A stretch of 64,000 nucleotides of DNA from CAYRJD01 sp965247395 (lineage in GTDB: Bacteria; Actinomycetota; Acidimicrobiia; Acidimicrobiales; Poriferisodalaceae): the NCBI GenBank assembly GCA_965247395.1, contig OZ252012.1:744001-808000 (forward strand), read 5' to 3'. A program made the translations under genes and the position numbers. Positions 1 to 7,670 of the stretch are shown piece by piece (position 1 is the first letter of the stretch; each line of letters begins with the position of its first letter). The notes beneath the pieces were generated by a model. The model ran no database searches. It saw only the letters and a list, made by a program, of their open reading frames with translations, and was not told where the DNA came from.

Positions 1-91
1 CTGACACACGCCCGAACATTCCGCGCGCCGACACCCACACCACCGATAATCAACACCGCTGACGACTGAACGTCACCACTAAACGAAATAG
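1..91. other. left-edge sequence, no supported gene
   Basis: These 91 bases lie before the stop of the RDD gene. On the minus strand a GTG at 56 opens a reading frame running off the left edge that begins VLIIGGVGVGAR. This could be the N-terminus of a further minus-strand gene downstream of the RDD gene, but only about 18 codons are visible and no ribosome binding site is clear. Confidence 0.2.
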
Positions 92-586
92 CTATGTGCG
101 AAGGGTCTCCTGGATTTTGATCACGATGGTTCCCGCTGCTTGGTCATACCAGGTTTGACGATTGGGATGCCACAGCAAAGCCAAAAATCCAACCCAGTTC
201 AATAACGGGATTATTCCTAGTACGGCGGGTAGATAGGTGCGGCCGAAAGCCTTGCCCGTTCCTGGCGGTAGGCCCGTGTCGACGCTAACGACTTGGATAC
301 CTCTTATTCGTTTGCCTATTGTCTGCCCGGTTTTGGCAAGTGATAGCCATTCGTAAAGCAGTAGGAAGATCAGCACGCCGATCTCGATAGCGATACCGGC
401 AAGTACTGCTATGACGCTGTTACCACCACCGCCGCCGATAAGCAACGCCATGCCGACCAGCAGTAGCACGAGGGCAGGGATACCAATAATCAATGCGTCT
501 AATAGTCGAGCAACAAAGCGATCGCCCACGCTAGGCAACTGGTAAGTCACACCATTCCGTAGCTCAGCCTGTTCGTTGGGTGTCAT
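92..586 (-). CDS. RDD family membrane protein
   Basis: A 164-residue integral membrane protein of the RDD family, whose molecular role is generally unknown (some members are linked to ion or solute transport). Three hydrophobic segments are visible at about residues 25-52, 58-82 and 118-142. The family signature is present: RLLDALI at the start of the first helix and GQTIGKRIRGIQVV between helices two and three. The ATG at 586 is preceded by AGAGGCG at good spacing, which supports this start. The gene is divergent from the acyl-CoA ligase. Family assignment is firm; function is not. Confidence 0.85.
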   Translation of the reverse strand: MTPNEQAELRNGVTYQLPSVGDRFVARLLDALIIGIPALVLLLVGMALLIGGGGGNSVIAVLAGIAIEIGVLIFLLLYEWLSLAKTGQTIGKRIRGIQVVSVDTGLPPGTGKAFGRTYLPAVLGIIPLLNWVGFLALLWHPNRQTWYDQAAGTIVIKIQETLRT

Positions 587-748
587 TGTTCGCCTCTTTT
601 GCGGGGTTGCTCATTCTCATTTTATGCAATAGGAACTCAATGTTCGTTACGAGTAAGCCAATCCGTAGCACCGAACATCCACCACATCACTTCGCTAGCG
701 TCACTTAATGATGGCACGAGCAGCAGGTACGCGATCCCGAACACGGGC

Positions 749-2404
749 GTGAAATACCACAGCGGAACGAGTCTTTTTTCGTTTGTGCAAAGGTGGGCGG
801 AACGATCAGCCGACTCCGTTGCTATTGAGTTTGAGTCGGACACCTTTTCCTATGCGGATTTAGTGGAGCGCGCACTAGCGCGTGCGCATGCCTTGAATAG
901 CGCCGGTGTGCGCGAGGGTGATCGTGTGGCCTGGCTGGGACCTAATCACCCCGCCATGTTGGAGCTACTTCTGGCGTGTGCGCGTGTCGGCGCCATCTTG
1001 TTACCGCTCAATTCCCGACTGACTGTGCCAGAGCACACCTGGATTCTTAACAACGCGCAACCCAAGCTGTTGATAGCCGAGGCTGAGTTTTTTGACCATG
1101 CCCAGACCGCCGCTAAACAGTGCGAAACCAATATCGCCTGTGAGCTTGAGCAGAATTTCGGCGCTGGCAGCGGGCCAAATATCGAGCCAAGTAACAAGAA
1201 AAACACTGTGCCGATTCCTCACATCGGCACGCCCGATCATGCGGTTTTGCTGGCATACACATCTGGCACTACCGGACACCCCAAGGGTGCGTTACTAACC
1301 CAAGAAGCCTTGCTCGCTAATGCGGTTAATTCGAGCCACGCTCACGACCTAACGCGCCATGACCGGATTCTGACCGCTATCCCGTTGTTTCATGTAGGCG
1401 GATTAAACATTCAGACGATGCCCGCTTTGCTGAGTGGAGCCGCGGTGCTGCTCCATCGCGGGTTTGACCCGGGATTGTTCCTTGACGATGCCGAACGCTG
1501 GCAGCCAACCTGGACCGTGCTCGTGCCAGCCGCTTTGGCTGCGGTGTCTTCGCATCCGCGCTTTGCTGATGCCAATCTCAGTTCGCTGCGCGGAATCATG
1601 ACCGGTTCATCGCCCATACCACCCGTGGTTACGCAGCCGTATTTTGAGCGTGGGCTTCTGGTCGGAGAAATTTATGGTGCTACCGAAACCGCTCCCATTT
1701 GTGTGCACCTGCGACCGGATGAGGCTCTCGACCACCCGGGTTCGTGCGGCAAAGCTTCAACCTTGTGCGAGGTTCGCCTGGTGCGGGTTTCGGCCGATGA
1801 CGTGGGAGATGAGGCTGCCAGCACAGCCAACGAAGACGCTTTTTCGCAAACCGCTCTTGCGCCGGGTGAATCGGGTGAGATCTGGGTGAGAGGCGCCAGC
1901 ATTATGCGTGAATACTGGCGGAACCCGGAGGCCACAAATGCGGCGATCGTTGATGGCTGGTATCGCACCGGCGATGTAGCTCACGCCGACGCCGATGGAT
2001 GGTTGTACATGGATGATCGCCTAACCGACATGATTATTTCCGGCGGCGAGAACGTGTACCCGGCCGAAATTGAACAACAGCTAGCGCATTGCCCGGCCGT
2101 TGCTGACGCAGCGGTTATTGGCCAACCTGATCCGCGCTGGGGCGAAGTACCCATCGTCATCGCAGTGCCAAGCAATGATCAAATTCTTGGCTCGGCCGAC
2201 AGGGATACAGATAGCTCCGGCGGTGCTGTTGGGATGTCTGTGGAAATAGCTACGGAGACTGCGGCTGAGGTGCTGGACTACTTGCGACCACTGCTCGCTC
2301 GCTTCAAGCTGCCAAGGGAAATCATTTGGACCGATGCTCTGCCTAAAACCGCTCTTGGCAAGGTGCAAAAAGCCATTCTGCGCGAAAGATTTATCAAGCG
2401 ATGA
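749..2404 (+). CDS. AMP-dependent acyl-CoA synthetase / ligase
   Basis: A member of the ANL adenylate-forming superfamily that activates a carboxylic acid with ATP and CoA. From the GTG at 749 it has about 551 residues. The P-loop YTSGTTGHPKG is near residue 170, YGATET near 309, YRTGD near 405 with the hinge DDRLTDMIISGGENVYP, and the catalytic C-terminal lysine lies in KTALGK near 535. The frame is open back to a TTG at 599, but those 50 extra residues do not resemble the family, so GTG 749 (VKYHSGTSLFSF) is preferred. No strong ribosome binding site decides it. It is close to o-succinylbenzoate and medium/long-chain acyl-CoA ligases; the substrate cannot be read from sequence. Neighbouring dehydrogenase and crotonase genes fit acyl-CoA catabolism. 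Confidence 0.85.
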   Translation: MKYHSGTSLFSFVQRWAERSADSVAIEFESDTFSYADLVERALARAHALNSAGVREGDRVAWLGPNHPAMLELLLACARVGAILLPLNSRLTVPEHTWILNNAQPKLLIAEAEFFDHAQTAAKQCETNIACELEQNFGAGSGPNIEPSNKKNTVPIPHIGTPDHAVLLAYTSGTTGHPKGALLTQEALLANAVNSSHAHDLTRHDRILTAIPLFHVGGLNIQTMPALLSGAAVLLHRGFDPGLFLDDAERWQPTWTVLVPAALAAVSSHPRFADANLSSLRGIMTGSSPIPPVVTQPYFERGLLVGEIYGATETAPICVHLRPDEALDHPGSCGKASTLCEVRLVRVSADDVGDEAASTANEDAFSQTALAPGESGEIWVRGASIMREYWRNPEATNAAIVDGWYRTGDVAHADADGWLYMDDRLTDMIISGGENVYPAEIEQQLAHCPAVADAAVIGQPDPRWGEVPIVIAVPSNDQILGSADRDTDSSGGAVGMSVEIATETAAEVLDYLRPLLARFKLPREIIWTDALPKTALGKVQKAILRERFIKR

Positions 2405-2442
2405 GCTACAGGCAATGAGTCACAAGCAATGAGCGCAACGGA
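2401..2442 (+). repeat. three 14-bp tandem ATGAG units at a start codon
   Basis: Units begin at 2401, 2415 and 2429, each starting ATGAG, with ACA or CAC and GCA nearby. The first unit contains the TGA stop of the acyl-CoA ligase and the third supplies the start codon of the next gene. The middle ATG is out of frame with the used start because the unit is 14 bp. Confidence 0.8.
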
Positions 2443-3367
2443 TAACGCCGCCAAGCCCAACGTCGGTTTCATCGGACTAGGTGTCATGGGTTTTCCTATG
2501 GCTGGCCATCTGGCTCAGGCGGGCTATGACACTTTGGTCTATAACCGGACAACAGCAAGAGCGCAGGAATGGATAAGCAGTCTGGACAGCCACACCGATG
2601 AATCTCGCGGGCCTGACGAAAACCGCAACCGGCTAATCCAGGCTGGCGATACACCTGCCGCTGCGGCCGCGGGTAGAGATTTTGTCTTCGTCTGCGTTGG
2701 AAATGACGACGATGTCCGGGACGTAATTCTTTCCGACCAGGGCGCGCTGGGTGCCATGTCGTCCGGTTCGGTGCTAGTTGATCACACGACCGCTTCGGCG
2801 GAACTAGCGCGTGAGCTCCATGCCGCCTGCGCAGGCAAAGGCATTGGCTTCGTCGATGCGCCAGTTTCAGGCGGTGAGGCCGGTGCGGTAAACGGCGTGT
2901 TGACCGTGATGTGCGGAGGCAACCAAGAGCACTTTGACCGTGTGGCTCCGGTGATGGACTGCTACGCCCGTGCGGTTACCTTGCTTGGTCCGACTGGTTC
3001 GGGGCAACTAACCAAGATGGTGAACCAGATCTGCATAGCGGGACTGTTGCAAGCGCTGTCGGAAGGCTTGGACTTTGGTGCACGGGCCGGGCTTGACCTG
3101 GATTTGGTCTTGAGCACTATTTCTCAGGGCGCAGCCGGGTCATGGCAGATGGAAAACCGCGGAGCCACGATGGCAGCCGACGAGTTTGATTTCGGGTTTG
3201 CTGTTGACTGGATGCGCAAAGACCTGGCGATCGTCTTTGATGAAGCCGCCCGCAACGACACGCAACTGCCTGTTACGCAGCTAGTGGTGCAGTACTACGA
3301 CCAGGTGTCGGAGCTAGGCGGTGGACGTTGGGACACGTCCAGCCTGATCAGATTGCTACGTGGCTAG
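2429..3367 (+). CDS. 3-hydroxyisobutyrate dehydrogenase-family NAD(P) oxidoreductase
   Basis: A 312-residue beta-hydroxyacid dehydrogenase. The N-terminal Rossmann motif GFIGLGVMG is at residues 12-20. The substrate-binding signature DAPVSGGEAGA is near residue 142, and the catalytic lysine is in GSGQLTKMVNQI near residue 196. The family includes 3-hydroxyisobutyrate dehydrogenase (valine degradation), tartronate semialdehyde reductase and glyoxylate/succinic semialdehyde reductases; sequence alone does not choose between them. It starts 24 bp after the acyl-CoA ligase and is probably co-transcribed with it. A stretch near residues 45-65 (SHTDESRGPDENRNR) looks like a lineage insertion. The stop overlaps by 4 bp with the convergent DUF1330 gene. 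Confidence 0.88.
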   Translation: MSATDNAAKPNVGFIGLGVMGFPMAGHLAQAGYDTLVYNRTTARAQEWISSLDSHTDESRGPDENRNRLIQAGDTPAAAAAGRDFVFVCVGNDDDVRDVILSDQGALGAMSSGSVLVDHTTASAELARELHAACAGKGIGFVDAPVSGGEAGAVNGVLTVMCGGNQEHFDRVAPVMDCYARAVTLLGPTGSGQLTKMVNQICIAGLLQALSEGLDFGARAGLDLDLVLSTISQGAAGSWQMENRGATMAADEFDFGFAVDWMRKDLAIVFDEAARNDTQLPVTQLVVQYYDQVSELGGGRWDTSSLIRLLRG

Positions 3368-3660
3368 CCGAAGTTCATGCTTTGAGAGATCAGCGCAAAC
3401 CCGTCGGTTGAATCCAGTCGCTTGCTAATGACTTCCTGATATTCGGGCGAGTTGTACCAAGCCTTAGCGGCGGCGACATCTTCAAACTTGAGAATCACAG
3501 TCTGCGGCCCAGGGGGTGAGCCCTCAATGGTTTCTGACGCAGTGTCAAATGAGACAACCTCAGCACCAGCGGCTTGGATGGTCGGCCCAGCACCGGCTTG
3601 ATACTCCTTGTAGAGATCAGGATTGTTTACGACGTATTGAGCAACGAAATATGCGGACAT
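3364..3660 (-). CDS. DUF1330 domain protein
   Basis: A 98-residue protein covering one complete DUF1330 domain, a dimeric alpha/beta ferredoxin-like fold related to ABM/EthD proteins. Recognisable elements are YFVAQY at the start, PDLYKEY near residue 15, VILKFEDVAAAKAWYNSPEYQ in the middle and the closing segment with FALISQ. No enzymatic activity is established for the family. It lies 18 bp downstream of the crotonase gene on the same strand, so the two are likely co-transcribed. It converges with the hydroxyacid dehydrogenase, the stops overlapping. Confidence 0.85.
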   Translation of the reverse strand: MSAYFVAQYVVNNPDLYKEYQAGAGPTIQAAGAEVVSFDTASETIEGSPPGPQTVILKFEDVAAAKAWYNSPEYQEVISKRLDSTDGFALISQSMNFG

Positions 3661-3678
3661 TTGCGCAGTCTGCCAGAT

Positions 3679-4587
3679 TTAGGGCATGTTTGCGTTAAAA
3701 TGTGGATCGCGCTTCTCCATAAACGCCTTCACACCCTCTTCGGCATCGTGTAGATGGTCGGTCACTGCGGTCTTAGCCGCAATCTCATCGAGCGCTTGAG
3801 GCCACGTCAGCTCGGCTGCTAAGTAAATCGAGCGCTTCAGCATTCTCATCGCCACCTGTGGCCCATTAGCTAACTCGGTAGCCAACTGCATCGCTTCATC
3901 CACTAGATGGTCATCTGCGACTACTGAATGAACTAGCCCCATCTCGTGCGCCGTGCTGGCATCGACAATGCGCTTACGCATCAAGAAATCCATCGTGGCC
4001 GCTACGCCGAGGTGCTGCACCAGCAGCCACTGACCACCCTCGTCAGGCAGCAGACCAAACCGCAAAGTTGCGCTTCCCATCTTGGCTGAACGAGCCGCAA
4101 TGCGAAAATCACAAGCCAGCGCTAGGGAAAATCCAGTCTGAATGGCGAATCCGTTGATGGCTGCAATGGTCAGCTTGTCAAGAGCCCTAACGGCGGTATT
4201 GACCGCCTGAGAGATTGTTCGCAAGCCGTTGTAAGTGCCAGCCGCATTGTGGTGGCCGCCGTGAATGTCGGGCATGACAGAGGTACGGCCGTGCTCGTAG
4301 CCACTTAGGTCATCGCCGGCCCAGAACGCTTTTCCTTGGCCGGTAAAAACCACCACTCGAACGTTGTCATCCATCTGGGCTTGTGTGAGCACCTCAACCA
4401 GGTCACGCTTCATTGGCGCCGTGGAAGCGTTCATGGCTTCGGGTCGATTGAAAGTAATAGTGAGAATGCCGGGGTCGGTCAACGAGGTCTCAAACCCGAA
4501 ATAGTCGTCACGGCTAATACCCGGGCTAGCACCCGAGCTGGTACCCGGATTAGCACCCGAGCTGGTTTTGCTGTTTGAACTGCTCAT
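3679..4587 (-). CDS. enoyl-CoA hydratase/isomerase-family protein (crotonase)
   Basis: A 302-residue crotonase-superfamily protein. The oxyanion-hole region GQGKAFWAGDDL (near residue 84) and AINGFAIQTG (near residue 143) are present, followed by ACDFRIAA and LLPDEGG. Aligned by eye with classical enoyl-CoA hydratase, both catalytic glutamates are replaced: the first (Glu144 in rat) by Ser in GFSLAL, the second (Glu164) by Thr in GSATLRFG. It is therefore probably not a standard hydratase; an isomerase or another crotonase activity is more likely. The first 25 residues are a Ser/Gly/Pro repeat (TSSGANPG, TSSGASPG) absent from the family. The start is supported by GAGGAG upstream of the ATG. 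Confidence 0.85.
   Translation of the reverse strand: MSSSNSKTSSGANPGTSSGASPGISRDDYFGFETSLTDPGILTITFNRPEAMNASTAPMKRDLVEVLTQAQMDDNVRVVVFTGQGKAFWAGDDLSGYEHGRTSVMPDIHGGHHNAAGTYNGLRTISQAVNTAVRALDKLTIAAINGFAIQTGFSLALACDFRIAARSAKMGSATLRFGLLPDEGGQWLLVQHLGVAATMDFLMRKRIVDASTAHEMGLVHSVVADDHLVDEAMQLATELANGPQVAMRMLKRSIYLAAELTWPQALDEIAAKTAVTDHLHDAEEGVKAFMEKRDPHFNANMP
4517..4568 (-). repeat. imperfect 12/24-bp tandem repeat coding the crotonase N-terminus
   Basis: The plus strand reads repeated CACCCGAGCTGGT and ACCCGG blocks. On the minus strand these encode TSSGANPG followed by TSSGASPG. The unit is a multiple of three, so the frame is kept. Confidence 0.7.
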
Positions 4588-4786
4588 GCGATGTTTCTCC
4601 TCGCTGTGTTATCTCACCGGTGTTATTGCACCGGTGCTATCCCCCACCGACAGGTATCCGCCAGCTGACAGCCACCAGATTCCTGCCAGTATTGCCTCTC
4701 GTGATATTTCCTGCCTAGCGCCTCAAGCCTGACATGGCTAGCTCTCAACGGTCGATGGCCAGCTAGCTTGTAGGCGATGAATTAGT
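4588..4786. promoter_or_regulatory. divergent intergenic region with twin CACCGGTG palindromes
   Basis: About 200 bases between the crotonase start and the plus-strand small ORF. Two identical 8-bp palindromes CACCGGTG lie at 4615-4622 and 4629-4636, 14 bp apart, just upstream of the crotonase start. They could be an operator, or simply one of the many short tandem duplications in this window. No clear promoter boxes were seen. Confidence 0.35.
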
Positions 4787-5164
4787 TTGCGGACGGTGAA
4801 TGTAAACACATCCGATCAACGGTTCAGTCCGTTCGAAAATGTGTTGATGCTGCGGTTTGATATCGCCGCCAGCGGTGACAACCCGGCTCGCGTGCACTAC
4901 ATCACGCCGTTCGTTACCGACGGCCGCAAGCTGTACGTATTCGAAGAGCCCGGAGAACGCAGCAACGAGCTTGACAACATGTTGCTAAACCGAACCGCTG
5001 ACATCAGTTCGGTTGCCACCGGTGACTTGGTGGTAACTGGTGCCGGGCAACGACCGAGCGTTAACGAAGAAGCCTGGGCGCGTGACGCCTGCTCGGCGCG
5101 CTTTCACTATGACCAGGCTCTACAAGACCTGGCTCAGCTTGGAACCGTTATCGCTATTACTTAG
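4787..5164 (+). CDS. hypothetical protein, 122-125 residues
   Basis: I do not recognise a family. The frame opens with TTG at 4787 and has a GTG at 4796 (VNVNTSDQRFSPF), either of which could be the start; no good ribosome binding site is seen. The sequence is mostly polar and soluble, with no signal peptide or membrane segment. It contains a stretch rich in beta-forming residues (VLMLRFDIAAS, HYITPFV, GRKLYVF) and an acidic helix-like C-terminus. Its codon use resembles that of its neighbours. It stands between divergent crotonase and convergent dioxygenase genes, so context gives no function. Confidence 0.6.
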   Translation: MRTVNVNTSDQRFSPFENVLMLRFDIAASGDNPARVHYITPFVTDGRKLYVFEEPGERSNELDNMLLNRTADISSVATGDLVVTGAGQRPSVNEEAWARDACSARFHYDQALQDLAQLGTVIAIT

Positions 5165-5192
5165 GCGGGTACTTAGGCCCGGTACTTAGACA
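5155..5192. repeat. three ACTTAG units between convergent genes
   Basis: ACTTAGGC, ACTTAGGCCC and ACTTAGAC occur at about 12-13 bp intervals. The first contains the TAG stop of the small hypothetical gene; the last lies within the 3' end of the dioxygenase gene. The result is a repeated stop-codon cassette. Confidence 0.65.
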
Positions 5193-6055
5193 GGCTGTTC
5201 GCCCGCCAGGGTGATTCGAAGCATTTCACGCCGGTGGCCGGCGTAGTCGTCGATCGCAAAGTGCTGCACCGTCCGGTTATCCCACATCGTTAGCGTGCCC
5301 GGCTGCCAGCGCACACGCGCCGTGAACTGCACCTGCTTGCTGTGCTCAAACAAGAAATTCAGCAGCGGTTTTGCCTCGGCTGGGCGCATCCCCTCAATGC
5401 CCACCGTGTAAACCTCGTTGACAAACAAAATCTTCTTGCCTGTTAGTGGGTGAGTGCGGATAACCGGGTGAATTTGTTCTTCCGTGGCGGATTCGTTGCC
5501 ATGAATATCCATTGCGGCGTTTGGATCGGGTCGTCCAAAAGTGCCCTTCGGTCCATACGAACGGCGCGCGCTGTGAACCGCTCGCAGAGGCTCTAACAGC
5601 TTGACCATGGTCGGTGAGAGCGCCTCATATGCAAGCCACTGGTTTGTATATGCGGTATCACCACCGCTAACTGGGACATCAACCGCGTAAAGCATCGTGG
5701 CCGATGGAGGAGCCGCTTGGAAGCTCCAGTCGCTGTGCCAACCGCTGCCAAACAGTGGACCCTTTTCGTCTGCCTCGCGCACCACTCGCAGCACATCGTC
5801 GTGGCCAGGTACAGGGGTGATGTAAGGGGTATCGCCGAAAGTTCCTAGTGCCAGCGCTACGGATTCGAAGAGATCTATGTCTAGCTTTTGGTCGCGGAAC
5901 ACCAGCACTGCATGCTCGGCCAAGGTGTTTTGCACTTGCGCAACTACGGCTGCGTCTACCTCAGATGCGTCAGGCTCCTTGTCGGGACGCACACTGAGCA
6001 GATCAAAGTCCGTTACCTCAGCACCAAAGGTTCCTGTCAGCGGTGTGATTTCCAT
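5186..6055 (-). CDS. TauD/TfdA-family Fe(II)/2-oxoglutarate dioxygenase
   Basis: A 289-residue 2-oxoglutarate-dependent oxygenase. The iron ligands are the HxD of GWHSDWSF near residue 105 and the distal histidine in TVQHFAIDDY near residue 263. The arginines of GHRREMLR that follow would bind 2-oxoglutarate. The N-terminus MEITPLTGTFGAEV matches the family opening. Members hydroxylate taurine, alkyl sulfonates or sulfates, 2,4-D and other substrates; this sequence does not reveal which. It starts 43 bp from the divergent LLM oxidoreductase, so the two may share a regulatory region. Length is normal for the family. Confidence 0.88.
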   Translation of the reverse strand: MEITPLTGTFGAEVTDFDLLSVRPDKEPDASEVDAAVVAQVQNTLAEHAVLVFRDQKLDIDLFESVALALGTFGDTPYITPVPGHDDVLRVVREADEKGPLFGSGWHSDWSFQAAPPSATMLYAVDVPVSGGDTAYTNQWLAYEALSPTMVKLLEPLRAVHSARRSYGPKGTFGRPDPNAAMDIHGNESATEEQIHPVIRTHPLTGKKILFVNEVYTVGIEGMRPAEAKPLLNFLFEHSKQVQFTARVRWQPGTLTMWDNRTVQHFAIDDYAGHRREMLRITLAGEQPV

Positions 6056-6098
6056 ACAAATAAGGTAGCGGGCGCAGGGTTAGTAGCTGGGAGACGAA

Positions 6099-7160
6099 AT
6101 GATGCAAACCGCTATTGGCTTCGGCGGCCCAGCATCGGGCAAACAGCGCGACTGGAAAATCCAGGTTGATTTTTTGCGTGAAGCAGAACGACTAGGCGTT
6201 GACATCATCTGGTCAGCCGAAGCGTGGGGTATGGATGGTGTGTCAACGCTGGGGTACCTAGCTGCGGTTACAGAGCGAGTGAAACTTGGCACCGGCATCT
6301 TGCAGGTCTCTGCCCGAACGCCTGTGATGACCGCAATGACAGCGCTGGCGTTGGCGGCTATCAGCGATGACCGGTTCATTCTGGGACTGGGTGTAAGCGG
6401 ACCACAGGTGGTGGAAGGCTTACACGGAGTGCCGTTTGCACAACCGTTGCAACGCCTGGCTGAAACCGTCGACATTGTGCGACAAGCTTTCGCTGGCGAG
6501 AAGATCGCATACGAGGGAAAACATCACGTATTGCCTTTGCCGGGTGGGCAGGGCAAGTCCCTCAGGCTGGCGCAACCTGCCAACGACAGCATCGAGATTT
6601 GGCTCGCCACGTTGGGGCCAAAGGCGTTGACCTATACCGGCGAGGCCGCTGACGGTTGGGTGGGAACATCATTCGTGCCGAGCGCGGCAGACGCCACTTT
6701 GGGTTTGGTGCGTGCCGGTGCCGAAGCTGTCGGACGTAACCCTGATTCCATCCACTACCAAGCTGGCGGAGCCGTGCAGTTTGGCGACGACCTGGAAGCC
6801 CTTATGGTGCCTCGACGGCCTGGAGTTGCATTCACGCTCGGTGCCATGGGCTCGGCCACGCAAAACTTCTACAACGATGCCTACCGCCGTGGTGGTTTTG
6901 CTGAGGAAGCCAAACACGTTCAGCAGCTATGGCTAGATGGTCGCCGTGACGAAGCCACTGCTGCCGTGCCCGACCAGCTCGTGCAGGAAACCAATTTCTT
7001 GGGCAACACCGAGCAGGTAACGCAACGAGTACGGGATTACCGCAATGCCGGCATTGATGTGCTGCGGATACAACCTGAAGGCAACGACCTAGCTGAGCGT
7101 TTAGACAGCCTGGGAAGAGTCATCGACATCGTTAAAACCGTCAATAACGAACGCAGTTAA
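6099..7160 (+). CDS. LLM-class (F420-type) flavin-dependent oxidoreductase
   Basis: A 353-residue luciferase-like monooxygenase-fold enzyme, probably using coenzyme F420 or FMN. Typical elements are IIWSAEAWGMDG near residue 37, VKLGTGILQVSARTP near residue 62, DRFILGLGVSGPQVVEG near residue 90 and the later LATLGPKALTYTGEAADGW. The region after residue 235 varies from the core family. The start is well supported: GGGAG lies six to seven bases before ATGATG. Substrate is unknown; in actinobacteria this class covers F420-dependent dehydrogenases and methylenetetrahydromethanopterin reductase-like proteins. Confidence 0.85.
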   Translation: MMQTAIGFGGPASGKQRDWKIQVDFLREAERLGVDIIWSAEAWGMDGVSTLGYLAAVTERVKLGTGILQVSARTPVMTAMTALALAAISDDRFILGLGVSGPQVVEGLHGVPFAQPLQRLAETVDIVRQAFAGEKIAYEGKHHVLPLPGGQGKSLRLAQPANDSIEIWLATLGPKALTYTGEAADGWVGTSFVPSAADATLGLVRAGAEAVGRNPDSIHYQAGGAVQFGDDLEALMVPRRPGVAFTLGAMGSATQNFYNDAYRRGGFAEEAKHVQQLWLDGRRDEATAAVPDQLVQETNFLGNTEQVTQRVRDYRNAGIDVLRIQPEGNDLAERLDSLGRVIDIVKTVNNERS

Positions 7161-7232
7161 CAAAGCGTCACCGAACAGGACTAGCTAGTAGAGCCCTGGC
7201 TTACTGGCTCCTAGCTGGCGTAGCCTTTGGGC

Positions 7233-7670
7233 ATGGCAAAACAGACTCATGAGCACAAGCCGCGGCCAGTCAGCTATGACGAAGCTGAGCTACGCGATCG
7301 GCTGACACCTGAGCAGTACCAAGTAACGCAGGAGGCAGGCACCGAGCGCCCCTTCACCGGCGTGACCTGGGACAACAAGAAGGATGGTAAGTACCGCTGC
7401 GTCGTTTGCGACGCTGAACTGTTCAGCTCTGAGGCGAAATTCGAAAGTGGGACGGGTTGGCCAAGCTTTTGGGCACCGGTCGAAGGCGAAGCCGTTGAGA
7501 CCGCTTCTGACACTTCCTATGGGATGGTTCGCACCGAAGCAATGTGCGTGAAATGCGGCGCGCATTTGGGACACGTCTTCCCCGATGGCCCCAACCCCAC
7601 CGGAGACCGCTATTGCATGAACTCTGCTTCGTTGAAATTTGTAGCAGCTGGCGAAGACTCAGACGCCTAG
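7233..7670 (+). CDS. msrB: peptide methionine (R)-S-oxide reductase MsrB
   Basis: This enzyme reduces the R epimer of methionine sulfoxide in proteins. It has 145 residues from ATG 7233; the frame also opens two codons earlier at a TTG. All family signatures are seen: two zinc-binding pairs (CVVCD near residue 55 and CVKCGAHLGHVF near residue 103), GTGWPSF near residue 75, and the catalytic cysteine in RYCMNSASLKF near the C-terminus. It is monocistronic by position: 72 bp follow the LLM gene, and it converges with the MerR gene with the last 12 bp overlapping. Confidence 0.95.
   Translation: MAKQTHEHKPRPVSYDEAELRDRLTPEQYQVTQEAGTERPFTGVTWDNKKDGKYRCVVCDAELFSSEAKFESGTGWPSFWAPVEGEAVETASDTSYGMVRTEAMCVKCGAHLGHVFPDGPNPTGDRYCMNSASLKFVAAGEDSDA

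Noticed and set aside
599..748. N-terminal 50 residues of the acyl-CoA ligase from TTG 599
   Set aside because: No family similarity and very close to the divergent RDD start; GTG 749 fits the family edge.
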